Positions 28,321 to 37,739 of a stretch of DNA of 64,000 bases are shown in pieces. The position numbers were made by a program, and so were the translations under genes. The notes beneath the pieces are model-generated. The model was not told where the DNA came from. It did no database searches and saw only the letters and a program-made list of their open reading frames with translations. The DNA comes from Psychroflexus curvus (GTDB taxonomy: Bacteria; Bacteroidota; Bacteroidia; Flavobacteriales; Flavobacteriaceae): positions 186,001-250,000 of the forward strand of contig NZ_JAIQZF010000002.1 in NCBI RefSeq assembly GCF_020164585.1, in the 5' to 3' direction. Every line of letters starts with the position of its first letter. The first letter of the stretch is position 1.

Positions 28321-29460
28321 TTATAAAGTTCCTCTTAAATTCTGTTCCCGCTCTATAGCTTCAAACAAAGCTTTGAAGTTGCCTTTTCCAAAAGACTGTG
28401 CTCCTTTACGTTGTATAATTTCAAAAAACATGGTTGGTCTGTCCAAAACTGGCTTAGTAAATATTTGTAACAGATAACCTTCATCATCGCTATCTATCAA
28501 AATGCCTAGCTCTTTGAGCGGGGCTAAGTCTTCGTCAATCTCACCTACTCGTTCTAAGACAGTGTCGTAGTAGGTTTCAGGAATGTTCAAGAACTCTACA
28601 CCCCGGCGCTGCAATTCACTTACGGTTTCAATGATATTATCTGTAGCCACCGCTATGTGTTGTACGCCAGCACCATTGTAAAAATCGATATATTCTTCAA
28701 TTTGAGATTTCTTTTTGCCTTCAGCAGGCTCATTGATCGGGAATTTTATTCGTCCGTTTCCGTTGCTCATCACTTTACTCATCAGTGCGGTATATTCCGT
28801 AGAAATATCCTTGTCATCGAAGGACAGCAACTGAGCAAATCCCATCACATCGGCATAAAAGTTCACCCATTTGTTCATCTCATTCCAGCCCACATTTCCT
28901 ACCATATGGTCGATGTATTTAAGGCCTACACCTTCGGTTTTATAGTCCTTGGTCCAGGCTTTATAACCTGGCAAAAACGGTCCGGCATAGTCTTTTCGTT
29001 CTACAAACAGGTGAATGGTTTCACCGTAGGTATGTATTCCAGAAATAACAGCCTTCCCGTGATCATCTTCAATCGTGTAAGGCTCGGCATAAGGTTTGGC
29101 TCCGCGTTTCACCGTTTCTTCAAAACTTTTGGTGGCATCATCCACCCAAAGAGAAACGAATTTTACGCCGTCTCCATGCTCGCTGATATGCCGGTTGATA
29201 TCGCCACCATCGCCCATAGGACTGGTGAGCACCAATCGTATCTTGCCTTGCTGTAAGACATAAGACGTCGTGTCTTTTTTGCCTGTTTCTAAACCAGCAT
29301 AAGCCACTGGCTGGAAGCCCCAGGCGGTCTGATAATAATAGGCGGATTGTTTAGCGTTGCCGACATAAAGTTCAACAAAATCAGTTCCCAGAATGGGTAA
29401 AAAATCCTCTGCTTTAGCATTGACTTTTGGTAGTTTTTGGCTGGTGGTATCTGTACTCAT
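28321..29460 (-). CDS. hppD: 4-hydroxyphenylpyruvate dioxygenase
   Basis: Non-haem Fe(II) enzyme that converts 4-hydroxyphenylpyruvate to homogentisate in tyrosine breakdown. Two vicinal-oxygen-chelate halves are visible. The iron ligands are seen as His in YIDHMVGNV, His in VQHIAVATDNI and Glu near the C-terminus in MFFEIIQRKG. At 379 residues it is full length. hmgA lies 72 bases upstream on the same strand, so consecutive pathway enzymes are neighbours. Confidence 0.96.
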   Translation of the reverse strand: MSTDTTSQKLPKVNAKAEDFLPILGTDFVELYVGNAKQSAYYYQTAWGFQPVAYAGLETGKKDTTSYVLQQGKIRLVLTSPMGDGGDINRHISEHGDGVKFVSLWVDDATKSFEETVKRGAKPYAEPYTIEDDHGKAVISGIHTYGETIHLFVERKDYAGPFLPGYKAWTKDYKTEGVGLKYIDHMVGNVGWNEMNKWVNFYADVMGFAQLLSFDDKDISTEYTALMSKVMSNGNGRIKFPINEPAEGKKKSQIEEYIDFYNGAGVQHIAVATDNIIETVSELQRRGVEFLNIPETYYDTVLERVGEIDEDLAPLKELGILIDSDDEGYLLQIFTKPVLDRPTMFFEIIQRKGAQSFGKGNFKALFEAIEREQNLRGTL

Positions 29461-29532
29461 TGGTGTATTTTTATTTTATTTTTTTATTCTGTTTTAGTCG
29501 CTTTTGAATTCATAACGCAGCAGGCTCACTTT

Positions 29533-30699
29533 CTAGTGATTATCTTCAAGCCATGATTTGTGATAGTTATCATCGGCAATGGCCATACCTTCTTCTGTAA
29601 TTTTTAAAGGTTTGAATGTATCTACCATCACGGCAAGCTCTTCAGTTTTGGTTTGCCCTATGCTTCGCTCTACTGCACCAGGATGGGGTCCGTGTGGAAT
29701 CCCTGCGGGATGTAGTGAAATGTGTCCAGCTTCTATGTCATTTCTACTCATGAAATCTCCATCTACGTAATATAAAACCTCATCGCTATCTATATTGCTG
29801 TGGTTGTAAGGCGCAGGAATACTTTCGGGATGATAATCAAACAATCTTGGGCAAAAGGAACAGACTACAAATGCATCCGTTTCAAAGGTTTGATGCACGG
29901 GGGGTGGTTGATGCACTCGCCCTGTAATGGGTTCAAAATCATGAATGGAAAAGGCATAAGGATAATTGTATCCGTCGTAACCAACCACATCAAATGGATG
30001 GGTAGCGTACACCATATCAAACAACTGATTCTCTTTTTTTACTTTAATCAGGAAATTTCCCTTTTCATCATTGGTTTCGAGCTCGTAGGGCTGTCTCAGG
30101 TCTCTCTCGCAAAATGGCGCATGTTCCAGCAATTGTCCGAAGTGATTTCTATAGCGTTTCGGTGTGTAAATAGGTCTTCTGGATTCTACAATGAAGAGGC
30201 GATTATCCTCAGTTTCAAAATCAATTTTATAAATGACTCCTCTTGGGATGAGGAGATAGTCCCCGTATTCAAAATCCAGGTTTCCCAGGTGAGTTCTTAG
30301 TTTCCCTTTGCCTTTGTGGACAAATAATAACTCGTCTGCATCCGCATTTTTATAGAAATACTCCTTGAGCGATTGTGTGGGTGCAGCAAGAATGATATTT
30401 ACATCCGAATTGAGTAAAACAGTTGATCGGCTTTCCAAATAATCAGGCTGAGGCACCGTTTTAAAACCATGAAATTTATAAGATTTCAAATTTGTGTTCA
30501 CTGCGATTTTCGGTGCGACATTTTTGTGCCCGAGAATTTCCTTGACTTGTGTAGGATGATGTTCGTGGTAACTGTTGGTGGACATGCCGTCAAATCCAAT
30601 AGTTCCAAAAAGCTGCTCGCGATACAAAGACCCGTCGGGTTTCTTAAAGATGGTATGTCTTTTATGTGGTATTTTACCAAGTTTATGATAGAAAGGCAT
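29533..30699 (-). CDS. hmgA: Homogentisate 1,2-dioxygenase
   Basis: Cupin-fold Fe(II) dioxygenase that opens the homogentisate ring to maleylacetoacetate. The N-terminal cupin contains ADELLFVHKGKGKLRTHLG and DYLLIPRGVIYKID; the C-terminal part holds SFCPRLFDYHPESIPAPYNH and HPAGIPHGPHPGAVERS, which carry the His/Glu iron ligands. 388 residues, slightly shorter than the human enzyme as usual for bacterial forms. Fumarylacetoacetase is not in the window. Confidence 0.94.
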   Translation of the reverse strand: MPFYHKLGKIPHKRHTIFKKPDGSLYREQLFGTIGFDGMSTNSYHEHHPTQVKEILGHKNVAPKIAVNTNLKSYKFHGFKTVPQPDYLESRSTVLLNSDVNIILAAPTQSLKEYFYKNADADELLFVHKGKGKLRTHLGNLDFEYGDYLLIPRGVIYKIDFETEDNRLFIVESRRPIYTPKRYRNHFGQLLEHAPFCERDLRQPYELETNDEKGNFLIKVKKENQLFDMVYATHPFDVVGYDGYNYPYAFSIHDFEPITGRVHQPPPVHQTFETDAFVVCSFCPRLFDYHPESIPAPYNHSNIDSDEVLYYVDGDFMSRNDIEAGHISLHPAGIPHGPHPGAVERSIGQTKTEELAVMVDTFKPLKITEEGMAIADDNYHKSWLEDNH

Positions 30700-30843
30700 G
30701 TTTTTTACGATTTTATCAAATATCGTGAAAATAGATGTAATCCTAAAGTTTGATATATATTTTAAACCGGAAAGTTTATCTCTAAGTTTTCATCCTTAAT
30801 TAAGACAGGTGTTATAATGGCTAACGAATTTAGAATCTTTGTT

Positions 30844-30884
30844 TACACCAAGTTCACGAAGATAAAACACAAAGAAAGTAAAGA
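30844..30884. repeat. Copy of the TTCACGAAGA...ACACAAAG dispersed motif
   Basis: The spacer between hmgA and the patatin gene contains AAGTTCACGAAGATAAAACA followed by CAAAGAAAGTAAAGAAAC. It resembles sequence near 893-916 and, inverted, near 61860-61890. No gene is seen in the spacer. Confidence 0.45.
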
Positions 30885-30909
30885 AACTATTTGATTAAAA
30901 AACAGTTGA

Positions 30910-33153
30910 TTAAAACCAGTAGCCCAGACTCACAAACCAGATGCTTTCATTGGTTTCTGGGGAGTAAGAATACTTTAGATCTATAGGACCTATTATGGTT
31001 TGGGAGCCTAAGCCAACCCCATAACCCGAAAAATTCGGGGTGGTAAGCCAGTTGCCGTTAGAAAATAAATCGTCTTCTACATTAGCGTAGTTTGCGGTTA
31101 AAAGAAGATGATTTTTTTTGTAAAAATTGAAGTCTAGTTGAACAATTCCTTTGATGTAGGAATTGGCAGAAAGTGTAAAAAAGTCATAACCCAGGAAGTG
31201 TCTGAAGTTATTGATGGTATGGTTCCCAAACCCACCCAGAAAAAAATTGAGCGCTGCCAGATCTTCATTCCCAGTTCTAAAGCCAAGTTCTGAACCAATG
31301 TAGCCAGAAACTTTATTGAATAAAGGCTGAGCGTAGCCAATTTCACCTTTTGCTATAGCAAATTCAGAGTAATCATCAAATAGGGGAAAATAAACATTCA
31401 GCTGACCAGAAAACAAATAGCCAGAACTCGGGTAAAATTTATCATCGAGCGTATCGATTCTAAGATATCCAAATGTGCTAAATAGATTGTCCTTCTCAAT
31501 AATCGTTTCAGCTTCGTTTACTTCCGGGTCTTCGATAAAAGTTTCGGTTTTGGCTTCTAAAAATTTATATTCTGCTCCTAGTCCAAACTTGAAGTCTTTG
31601 GTGAGAAAAGTTTCAGCAAAAATCTGATTGGAAAAGTCATTGTTCTCTAACCTCACTTGATTTAAATTCAGCGCATTTTGAGAACCTATATTTTGTTGTA
31701 TAAATTCAAAATTCACATCATCTTCAAATTGATTAAACCTTGACGAGAAACCAATACTCCAAAACCGGCCTTTGTCGATATAGTAATTCAAATTATATCT
31801 TAAGTTATCCCCGATGATCAAATCTAAAGAAGCCACATCATTTATAAAAAACAAACTTTTTTGGGTAAGGTTGGCAAGGAAACTGGTTTTGTACAATTCG
31901 TCATAATGTACCCCAAGTTTCAACTGAGTATTTTGCTCACTTTCATACACTCTTAAAGTTAGATCCTGGTAGTTGCCGTTTTCAGAAAGTGTATAATTGA
32001 TTTTTTCGAAACTGCCTGTTGCCGATAAATTATTAAGCCCGGCATTCAAGGCCTTAAAACTGGTTTTTTCAAAAGACTTGACTTTCAGTTTTCCTGTGAT
32101 ATAATTTCTAGGAAAATTTTCATTACCAACTATCTTTATATCTCCAATAGTCATACTGTTTGGAACCGAAATAGGGTGACGTGTGAGTGTTCCGTTTTGA
32201 ACTTCAGCAATTTTTTGAAGGGATTCTATTTTATCTTTTGCAGCAATCTTTCCGTTATAGATGATTTCTCCGCCCTGGTCAAAAGACAACACCGAAAATT
32301 CTTTGATGTCGGGTTTGATGTACACATCTGTTTTCTTGCTTTTTTGTTCCGCAGTTCTAATAGTTCTGAAGTTATTGACCTGGGTAAGGATTTCCAAACC
32401 ACTTTTTAAATTTTTCTTTTCTCTCAGGTCATCCTGAACATCTACTGCGATAATGATGTCCATTCCTTTGGCTCTAACCTCTTCTACGGGGAAATTGTTG
32501 AGAATTCCACCATCTATCAGCATCATCCCGTCGATATAAACCGGGCTAAAAAGGGTTGGAATAGCTCCGCTTGCAGAAAGTGCAGTAGCCATATTCCCCT
32601 GCTCTATAATCACTTCCTCTCCTGTTTCTACATTGGTGGCTACACATAAGAAGGGAATAGGAAGCTGGGAAAAATCTTTACTTTTTACATGGGATAAAAG
32701 TTGAGCGTAGAGGTTATAAATATTTTGTCCTTTGGACACTCCAGATGGAAATTTGATTTGAAAATCATCAAAGGGAAGTTTTAAAGCATAACGCTCAGAA
32801 TCTTTTCGTACATTAAAACTTTTGGAGCCTCTAGGCAGGTCATCTTGAATTAAAGTCCCAAAATTTGTAGTCTTGAAAATAGAGTCGAGTTGATGAGGTG
32901 TATACCCAGACGCGTAAAGTCCACCCACAATTGCTCCCATACTGGTTCCTCCTATGTAATCTATTCTTATTCCTGCTTCTTCTATAATTTTTAAAACTCC
33001 AACGTGAGCCAATCCTTTAGCTCCTCCACCGCTTAAGACTAAACCAACTTTAATGTCTTTTCCAGATTTTTGTAAACTATCGAGTTGGTTCAGGTCCAAA
33101 TTTTGGGTCCAAACTAACACAGGAAAAAGCAGTAGTAAAAAATTAAGTTTCAT
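30910..33153 (-). CDS. Outer-membrane patatin-like phospholipase fused to an Omp85 barrel (type Vd-like)
   Basis: A signal peptide (about residues 1-17) precedes a patatin domain with oxyanion loop LSGGGAKGLAHVG, nucleophile GGTSMGAIVGG (Ser71) and catalytic Asp in IDGGILNNFPVEEV. A POTRA-like segment follows (around residues 330-400, IGDIKIVGNENFPRNYI), then a 16-strand-sized Omp85/BamA-type barrel that ends in SLGYWF with terminal Phe. This order matches PlpD/FplA type Vd autotransporters. The length of 747 residues fits. The start lies inside the 3' end of uvrC (11-base overlap), suggesting co-transcription. Confidence 0.9.
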   Translation of the reverse strand: MKLNFLLLLFPVLVWTQNLDLNQLDSLQKSGKDIKVGLVLSGGGAKGLAHVGVLKIIEEAGIRIDYIGGTSMGAIVGGLYASGYTPHQLDSIFKTTNFGTLIQDDLPRGSKSFNVRKDSERYALKLPFDDFQIKFPSGVSKGQNIYNLYAQLLSHVKSKDFSQLPIPFLCVATNVETGEEVIIEQGNMATALSASGAIPTLFSPVYIDGMMLIDGGILNNFPVEEVRAKGMDIIIAVDVQDDLREKKNLKSGLEILTQVNNFRTIRTAEQKSKKTDVYIKPDIKEFSVLSFDQGGEIIYNGKIAAKDKIESLQKIAEVQNGTLTRHPISVPNSMTIGDIKIVGNENFPRNYITGKLKVKSFEKTSFKALNAGLNNLSATGSFEKINYTLSENGNYQDLTLRVYESEQNTQLKLGVHYDELYKTSFLANLTQKSLFFINDVASLDLIIGDNLRYNLNYYIDKGRFWSIGFSSRFNQFEDDVNFEFIQQNIGSQNALNLNQVRLENNDFSNQIFAETFLTKDFKFGLGAEYKFLEAKTETFIEDPEVNEAETIIEKDNLFSTFGYLRIDTLDDKFYPSSGYLFSGQLNVYFPLFDDYSEFAIAKGEIGYAQPLFNKVSGYIGSELGFRTGNEDLAALNFFLGGFGNHTINNFRHFLGYDFFTLSANSYIKGIVQLDFNFYKKNHLLLTANYANVEDDLFSNGNWLTTPNFSGYGVGLGSQTIIGPIDLKYSYSPETNESIWFVSLGYWF

Positions 33154-34948
33154 CTTGATTGTTGTGGTAATGTGTAAAAATAAGATTGGCTTTGGAAGTT
33201 CCTATAACCTCTTCAAGCTCTTTCAAATTAGCCTTTTTAACTTTAGTGATGGATCTAAAATGTTGTAGCAGTTCTACCGATGTTTTTTCTCCTATTCCTG
33301 AAATCTCTTCCAGTTCTGTACCAATGGCATTTTTGCTTCGCTTATTTCTGTGAAAAGTTATTCCAAATCTGTGAGCTTCGTTTCTTAACTGCTGGATAAT
33401 CTTTAATGTTTCTGTTTTTTTATCAAGGTACAAAGGATATTTATCACCAGGATAAAACAATTCTTCAAGGCGTTTGGCAATACCAATAATTGGAACTTTA
33501 CCTCTTAAGCCCAGTCGTTCCAAAGCTGTAACTCCAGAAGATAACTGCCCTTTACCTCCGTCGACGATGACAAGTTGTGGCAAAGGCTCATCTTCCTCAA
33601 GCAATCGTCTGTAGCGTCTATAAACGACTTCTTCCATGGAAGCAAAATCATCTGGACCTTCTACGGTTTTGATATTGAATTTTCTGTAATCTTTTTTGCT
33701 TGGTTTTCCGTTTTTGAAAACAACGCAAGCGGCTACAGGGTTCGAACCTTGTATGTTGGAATTGTCAAAACATTCGATATGTCGGGGTTCTTCACTAAGT
33801 CTCAGATCCTCTTTCATCTGAGCCATCAATCGGTTGGTGTGACGATCGGGATCTACAATTTTCATTTGCTTGAAACGCTCCATGCGGAAGTACTTTGCAT
33901 TTCGTGTAGATAGATCCACAATGGCTTTTTTATCGCCCAGTTTTGGAACACTCACTTTTACATATTCACCAGCCTCCACTTCAAAAGGCACATAAATTTC
34001 TGGAGATTTAGAGTCAAAACGTTGTCTTATTTCGGTGATGCCCAATTCCAAAAGTTCATGATCGGTTTCATCCAGCTTTTTCTTCATTTCAATGGTATGC
34101 GAACGTATGATAGCTCCATGAGATAACTGCATAAAATTGACATAACCATACCCCTCATCACTTACCACAGAAAAGACATCTACGTTGTTGATTTTTGGAT
34201 TGACAACCGTAGATTTGGACTGATATTTCTCCAGTGTATTGATTTTCCGTTTGACTTTTTCGGCTTCTTCAAACCTCATTTCATCTGCCAGAGTCTGCAT
34301 TTGATCTCTGAAGTCTTTTAGAGAATCCTTCAAATTGCCTTTGACGATATTCCGAATCGCCTCAATTTGTTTCAGATATTCCTCTTCATCCTGATAGTCT
34401 TCACAAGGTCCTTTGCAATTACCCAAATGATATTCTAAACAGACTTTATATTTACCCTGGTCAATTTTTGCCTGAGATAAATCGTAGTTACAGGTTCTAA
34501 GCTGGTAAAGCCCCTTAATCAATCCCATAAGTGTTCTTACGGTACGCACGCTCGGATAGGGGCCGTAATATTCACTGCCGTCTTTAACGACTTGCCTCGT
34601 CAGAAACACTCTGGGAAAACGTTCTTTTTTGATACACAACCAGGGATAAGTTTTGTCATCCCTCAACATGATATTGAAACGCGGCTGAAGTTTTTTAATA
34701 AGATTATTTTCAAGCAACAGCGCATCCATTTCAGAATCGACGACGATGTGCTTTATATTTTTAATCTTTTTCACCATCACGCCAATGCGATGACTGTCGT
34801 GTTGCTTGTTGAAATAGGATGAAACCCTTTTTTTCAGGTTTTTGGCCTTACCTACATACAAAATCCTGTCGTCCTTATCATAATATTGATAAACACCAGC
34901 ACTTTCTGGAAGGGTCTTTACTTGAATGTCTAGGTCTGTGGTTTCCAT
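33143..34948 (-). CDS. uvrC: Excinuclease ABC subunit C
   Basis: Makes both incisions in nucleotide-excision repair. The GIY-YIG domain is at the N-terminus (GVYQYYDKDDRILYVGKAKN), then a Cys-containing CNYDLSQAKIDQGKYKVCLEY region, a UVR segment (QTLADEMRFEEAEKVKRKI), an RNase H-like domain (IECFDNSNIQGSNPVAACVV, VIVDGGKGQL) and a C-terminal helix-hairpin-helix (EISGIGEKTSVELLQHF). I take the ATG at 34948 (METTDLDIQVK) over an upstream TTG that adds three residues. The length of 601 residues is typical. Confidence 0.97.
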   Translation of the reverse strand: METTDLDIQVKTLPESAGVYQYYDKDDRILYVGKAKNLKKRVSSYFNKQHDSHRIGVMVKKIKNIKHIVVDSEMDALLLENNLIKKLQPRFNIMLRDDKTYPWLCIKKERFPRVFLTRQVVKDGSEYYGPYPSVRTVRTLMGLIKGLYQLRTCNYDLSQAKIDQGKYKVCLEYHLGNCKGPCEDYQDEEEYLKQIEAIRNIVKGNLKDSLKDFRDQMQTLADEMRFEEAEKVKRKINTLEKYQSKSTVVNPKINNVDVFSVVSDEGYGYVNFMQLSHGAIIRSHTIEMKKKLDETDHELLELGITEIRQRFDSKSPEIYVPFEVEAGEYVKVSVPKLGDKKAIVDLSTRNAKYFRMERFKQMKIVDPDRHTNRLMAQMKEDLRLSEEPRHIECFDNSNIQGSNPVAACVVFKNGKPSKKDYRKFNIKTVEGPDDFASMEEVVYRRYRRLLEEDEPLPQLVIVDGGKGQLSSGVTALERLGLRGKVPIIGIAKRLEELFYPGDKYPLYLDKKTETLKIIQQLRNEAHRFGITFHRNKRSKNAIGTELEEISGIGEKTSVELLQHFRSITKVKKANLKELEEVIGTSKANLIFTHYHNNQDET

Positions 34949-34963
34949 AAATAGCAATCACAA

Positions 34964-34971
34964 CAAAGTTA
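34964..34971 (-). promoter_or_regulatory. Putative -7 promoter box of uvrC
   Basis: The minus strand reads TAACTTTG, an exact TAnnTTTG match, 15 bases before the uvrC ATG, so the leader would be very short. Confidence 0.45.
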
Positions 34972-35067
34972 AGTCTTATGCTTGAAATTTGATCAGACTT
35001 TGCAAAAATGAAATGTTATTTAAATTTGAATAATTTTGAATGAGAAATTAAAGCGCACGGGTATAAG

Positions 35068-35075
35068 TACTTTTG
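35068..35075 (+). promoter_or_regulatory. Putative -7 box before the toxin-antitoxin remnant
   Basis: TACTTTTG fits TAnnTTTG exactly and lies about 28 bases before the first codons of the decayed antitoxin reading frame. It is probably the surviving promoter of the lost operon. Confidence 0.35.
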
Positions 35076-35102
35076 TTTATATTTATTAGGTGGAAATAAT
35101 AT

Positions 35103-35332
35103 AATACAAATTTTCGTTTAAATCTTAAACATTGGTTCGACAAGGTTATTGATGACGTAAGTAATGTCGTCATTAAATGTAAAAATGGCAAAGACCTTGT
35201 GTTGATGTCATTAGATGAGTACAACTCGCTTAAGGAGACGACCTACTTACTGGTAAAAACAGGGATGTATTACTTGACTCTGTGAAGGAGCTTGAAGAAG
35301 GTAAGGGCATTCAAAATAAACTTATGGAGTAA
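35103..35332 (+). pseudogene. Remnant of a YefM/Phd-family antitoxin gene, frameshifted and without a start
   Basis: Codons from 35112 read FRLNLKHWFDKVIDDVSNVV then IKCKNGKDLVLMSLDEYN and SLKETTYLL, the core of YefM-type antitoxins. After about 35252 the matching sequence continues only in the next frame as GKNRDVLLDSVKELEEGKG followed by IQNKLME and a stop at 35330-35332, the usual toxin-binding C-terminus. A one-base deletion around 35250 explains this. No ATG, GTG or TTG is in frame after the stop at 35097-35099; an out-of-frame GTG at 35090 may be the old start. Confidence 0.8.
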
Positions 35333-35350
35333 TGCATATTGCCTAGTCAA

Positions 35351-35416
35351 TTTTTCTTAGAGAATGCTTATCTCAACTGGATAATGATCAATGGGAAAAT
35401 AATAAATTCTTTATAA
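35351..35416 (+). pseudogene. Possible remnant of a YoeB/Txe-type toxin gene
   Basis: Directly after the antitoxin remnant, one frame reads FFLENAYLNWIMINGKIINS followed by Leu and a stop. YoeB toxins carry a segment of the form F-x-E-x-A-W-x-x-Y-L-x-W...K-I-x-x-I-N-x-L-I, so order and spacing look like a collapsed version. It is only 21 codons long with no start of its own; the call depends on the adjacent antitoxin. Confidence 0.4.
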
Positions 35417-35455
35417 TCCTGTGTAACAAGAATGAGATTTGAACACCTTAGTCCT

Positions 35456-35842
35456 ATGAAAAAAATAAAACTTATTTGGATTTTAGTCTTAGTGGGAATT
35501 TGCTTTTCCTGTGGAAATGATGATGAAATGAGCCAGGAACAAGAAGCTCAAAATTTAAAACGAATGTTTTCTGAAATCGAAAGTTTAGCATCCAGTGAAA
35601 GCTGTAAGGATTCATCAAATTGGACTTTTACCAGCGTTGGGAACAAGGCGTGTGGTGGACCTTCTGGATTTATTGCGTATTCACTTAATATTGAAACAGA
35701 CGTTTTTTTGGAGAAAATAAATGAGCATAAAATTGCCCAGCAAGAATTCAATAAAAAATGGGGAATAATCAGTAATTGTTCTCTCCCGCCACAACCAAGT
35801 AGGGTCGAATGTGAAAACGGAAAAGCTGTTTTAAAATATTAA
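35456..35842 (+). CDS. Small lipoprotein of unknown function with conserved cysteines
   Basis: The ATG at 35456 gives 128 residues: a lipoprotein signal (MKKIKLIWILVLVGICFSC, Cys predicted lipidated) and a compact domain with SWTF-like SNWTFTSVG, NKACGGPSGFIAYS and, near the end, ISNCSLPPQPSRVECENGKA. Four cysteines besides the lipobox one could form two disulfides. The pattern W-T-F...K-A-C-G-G-P...C-x-x-P occurs in uncharacterised Bacteroidota lipoproteins known to me by pattern only. An upstream ATG at 35432 would add eight residues before the signal peptide and is less likely. No partner gene is evident. Confidence 0.7.
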   Translation: MKKIKLIWILVLVGICFSCGNDDEMSQEQEAQNLKRMFSEIESLASSESCKDSSNWTFTSVGNKACGGPSGFIAYSLNIETDVFLEKINEHKIAQQEFNKKWGIISNCSLPPQPSRVECENGKAVLKY

Positions 35843-35896
35843 GTATTTCTTGAAATTTAGGTATTCCATATAAAAGAGACAAAAAGAGATACTAAC

Positions 35897-37003
35897 TTAA
35901 ACCAAAACCCTAGTCACTCGCTGAGAAATACGGGTAATAATCTCATAGGGGATGGTTTGTTGCTCAATGTCAAAGTCGATCACCGTGTTGTTTTTCCCAA
36001 ACACTTCCACTTCATCCCCTTCTTCACAATCGATTCCTGTTACATCTACCATCAAAGTATCCATACAGACGTTACCAATAATTGGAGCTTTTTTTCCATT
36101 CACTAAAACACGCGCTTTTCCGTTTCCAAAAATCCTTGAAATCCCATCGGCATAACCTAAAGGTAAGGTCGCTATTTTTGTGGTTTTTTCTGCCTTAAAC
36201 TTTCGTTCATAACCCACACTATCTCCTTTTTGAATCGTTCTCAGCTGAGCGATTACAGTTTTTAAACTCGCTACAGCTTTTAGCATTTTGTGTTCTGTAG
36301 GGTTATTCCCGTAACCATACAAGGCAATACCTGCTCTTACCAGGTCAAATTCGGCTTCAGGATAATTCAAGATGCCGCTGGAGTTGCAAATATGGCTTTC
36401 AAAATCATAGCCAAGGTGGTTTTTAAAAAAGCTTCTGGCCTCTTCAAATTTGGCTATCTGACTTTTGGTGAATTCAATTTCATCTTTACTACCAGAAGCT
36501 GCTAAGTGAGAAAACACGCCAGCAACTTTTATTTTTTTCTCTGAATTCAGATGTTTTAAAACCGAATCTAATTCACTTAGTTCAAAACCAAGTCGATTTA
36601 AACCCGTGTTGATTTTAAGATGAATTCCAACAGAATCTATGTCGTGATGCGATAGTTCCTGGATTAGCCCCTCCATAAAACGGTGAGTGTAAACACTGGG
36701 GGTGAGTTGGTAATCTATAAGATTTTGAATTTCTTCCAGCTGTGGGTAAAAGACCAGAATAGGCACTTCAATTCCTGCCTTTCTTAGCTTTACTCCTTCT
36801 TCTATATAGGCGACGGCAAGATTTTGAGCGCCAATTTTTACTAAATGCTTCCCTGTAATGATGGAATCCGTCCCGTAAGCAGAAGCCTTGACAACTCCCA
36901 TTATTTTTGTTTTAGGACTCAAATAGCTTTTCAATAATCTAAAGTTAGACTCCAAAGCATTGAGGTCGATTTCCAGACGTGTTTCTAAAACTTTGGACAT
37001 CAT
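35897..37003 (-). CDS. alr: Alanine racemase
   Basis: PLP enzyme that interconverts L- and D-alanine for peptidoglycan. The PLP-lysine motif is [13 protein letters not shown] (usual form VKANAYGHG) and the second catalytic base is the Tyr in [11 protein letters not shown]; the C-terminal beta domain holds [14 protein letters not shown]. 368 residues, normal. The first ATG (37003) overlaps the tdk stop by four bases (ATGA), which favours it over the adjacent second ATG. Confidence 0.95.
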   Translation of the reverse strand: MMSKVLETRLEIDLNALESNFRLLKSYLSPKTKIMGVVKASAYGTDSIITGKHLVKIGAQNLAVAYIEEGVKLRKAGIEVPILVFYPQLEEIQNLIDYQLTPSVYTHRFMEGLIQELSHHDIDSVGIHLKINTGLNRLGFELSELDSVLKHLNSEKKIKVAGVFSHLAASGSKDEIEFTKSQIAKFEEARSFFKNHLGYDFESHICNSSGILNYPEAEFDLVRAGIALYGYGNNPTEHKMLKAVASLKTVIAQLRTIQKGDSVGYERKFKAEKTTKIATLPLGYADGISRIFGNGKARVLVNGKKAPIIGNVCMDTLMVDVTGIDCEEGDEVEVFGKNNTVIDFDIEQQTIPYEIITRISQRVTRVLV

Positions 37004-37638
37004 TCAGTTTTTTTTTGGATAAATTCTTCAGAATCTTTTACGTCTATATTTTTGACTTTTTCTTTGAGCATAGCTTTAAAATATGCAGCTCTGCTCAAAG
37101 GCTCATATTCATCGGTTTCGCCAAGTAAAACCAGGTCTTCTTTGGTGGATTTCCTGAAGCTGTATTGTGCCAGATTTCCAGTTCTGGTACAAACAGCGTG
37201 TACTTTGGTCACATATTCTGCAGTGGCCATCAAATTGGGCATTGGCCCGAAGGGGTTGCCTTTAAAATCCATATCCAGACCTGCCACAATCACTCTCACG
37301 CCTCTGTTGGCCAAATCATTGCAAACCGAAATAATTTCATCGTCAAAAAATTGAGCTTCATCAATGCCTACCACATCACAGCTGTCTGCTAAAAGCCGAA
37401 TATTTGCAGCTGCTGGGACTGGAGTAGAGCGAATAGAATTTTCGTCGTGAGAAACCACTTCTTCGTCGTCATACCGACGATCGATTTGAGGTTTGAAAAT
37501 TTCCACTTTTTGCTTGGCAAATTTTGCACGCTTGAGCCGTCTGATCAATTCTTCCGTTTTTCCGGAAAACATACTTCCACAGATCACTTCGATCCATCCA
37601 AATTGCTCTTTGTGATTAACAGTGTTTTCGAGAAACAT
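37000..37638 (-). CDS. tdk: Thymidine kinase (type II)
   Basis: Phosphorylates thymidine in the salvage pathway. The P-loop is [17 protein letters not shown] and the Walker B-like block [14 protein letters not shown]. In the lasso region the sequence is [18 protein letters not shown], so one of the zinc cysteines common in other TK proteins is Thr. The ATG at 37638 ([19 protein letters not shown]) gives 212 residues; a longer frame from 37701 adds a hydrophobic leader that the family lacks. It forms an operon with alr. Confidence 0.94.
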   Translation of the reverse strand: MFLENTVNHKEQFGWIEVICGSMFSGKTEELIRRLKRAKFAKQKVEIFKPQIDRRYDDEEVVSHDENSIRSTPVPAAANIRLLADSCDVVGIDEAQFFDDEIISVCNDLANRGVRVIVAGLDMDFKGNPFGPMPNLMATAEYVTKVHAVCTRTGNLAQYSFRKSTKEDLVLLGETDEYEPLSRAAYFKAMLKEKVKNIDVKDSEEFIQKKTE

Positions 37639-37698
37639 TTTGTAATTTAGGGCGTTAATAAATAGGTTATCACTACAGAATAACAAGGCTAAAATTAG

Positions 37699-37706
37699 CA
37701 AAAATA
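37699..37706 (-). promoter_or_regulatory. Putative -7 promoter box of tdk-alr
   Basis: The minus strand reads TATTTTTG, an exact TAnnTTTG match, about 60 bases before the preferred tdk ATG at 37638. Its position downstream of the 37701 frame opening also argues against that longer start. Confidence 0.45.
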
Positions 37707-37739
37707 ATAGGGTCTTTAAAAAAGAAAATCACAAATGTT

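Noticed and set aside
37639-37701. Longer thymidine kinase with a hydrophobic N-terminus
   Set aside because: Type II thymidine kinases are cytosolic and start close to the P-loop. The extra frame overlaps the promoter-like box at 37699-37706.
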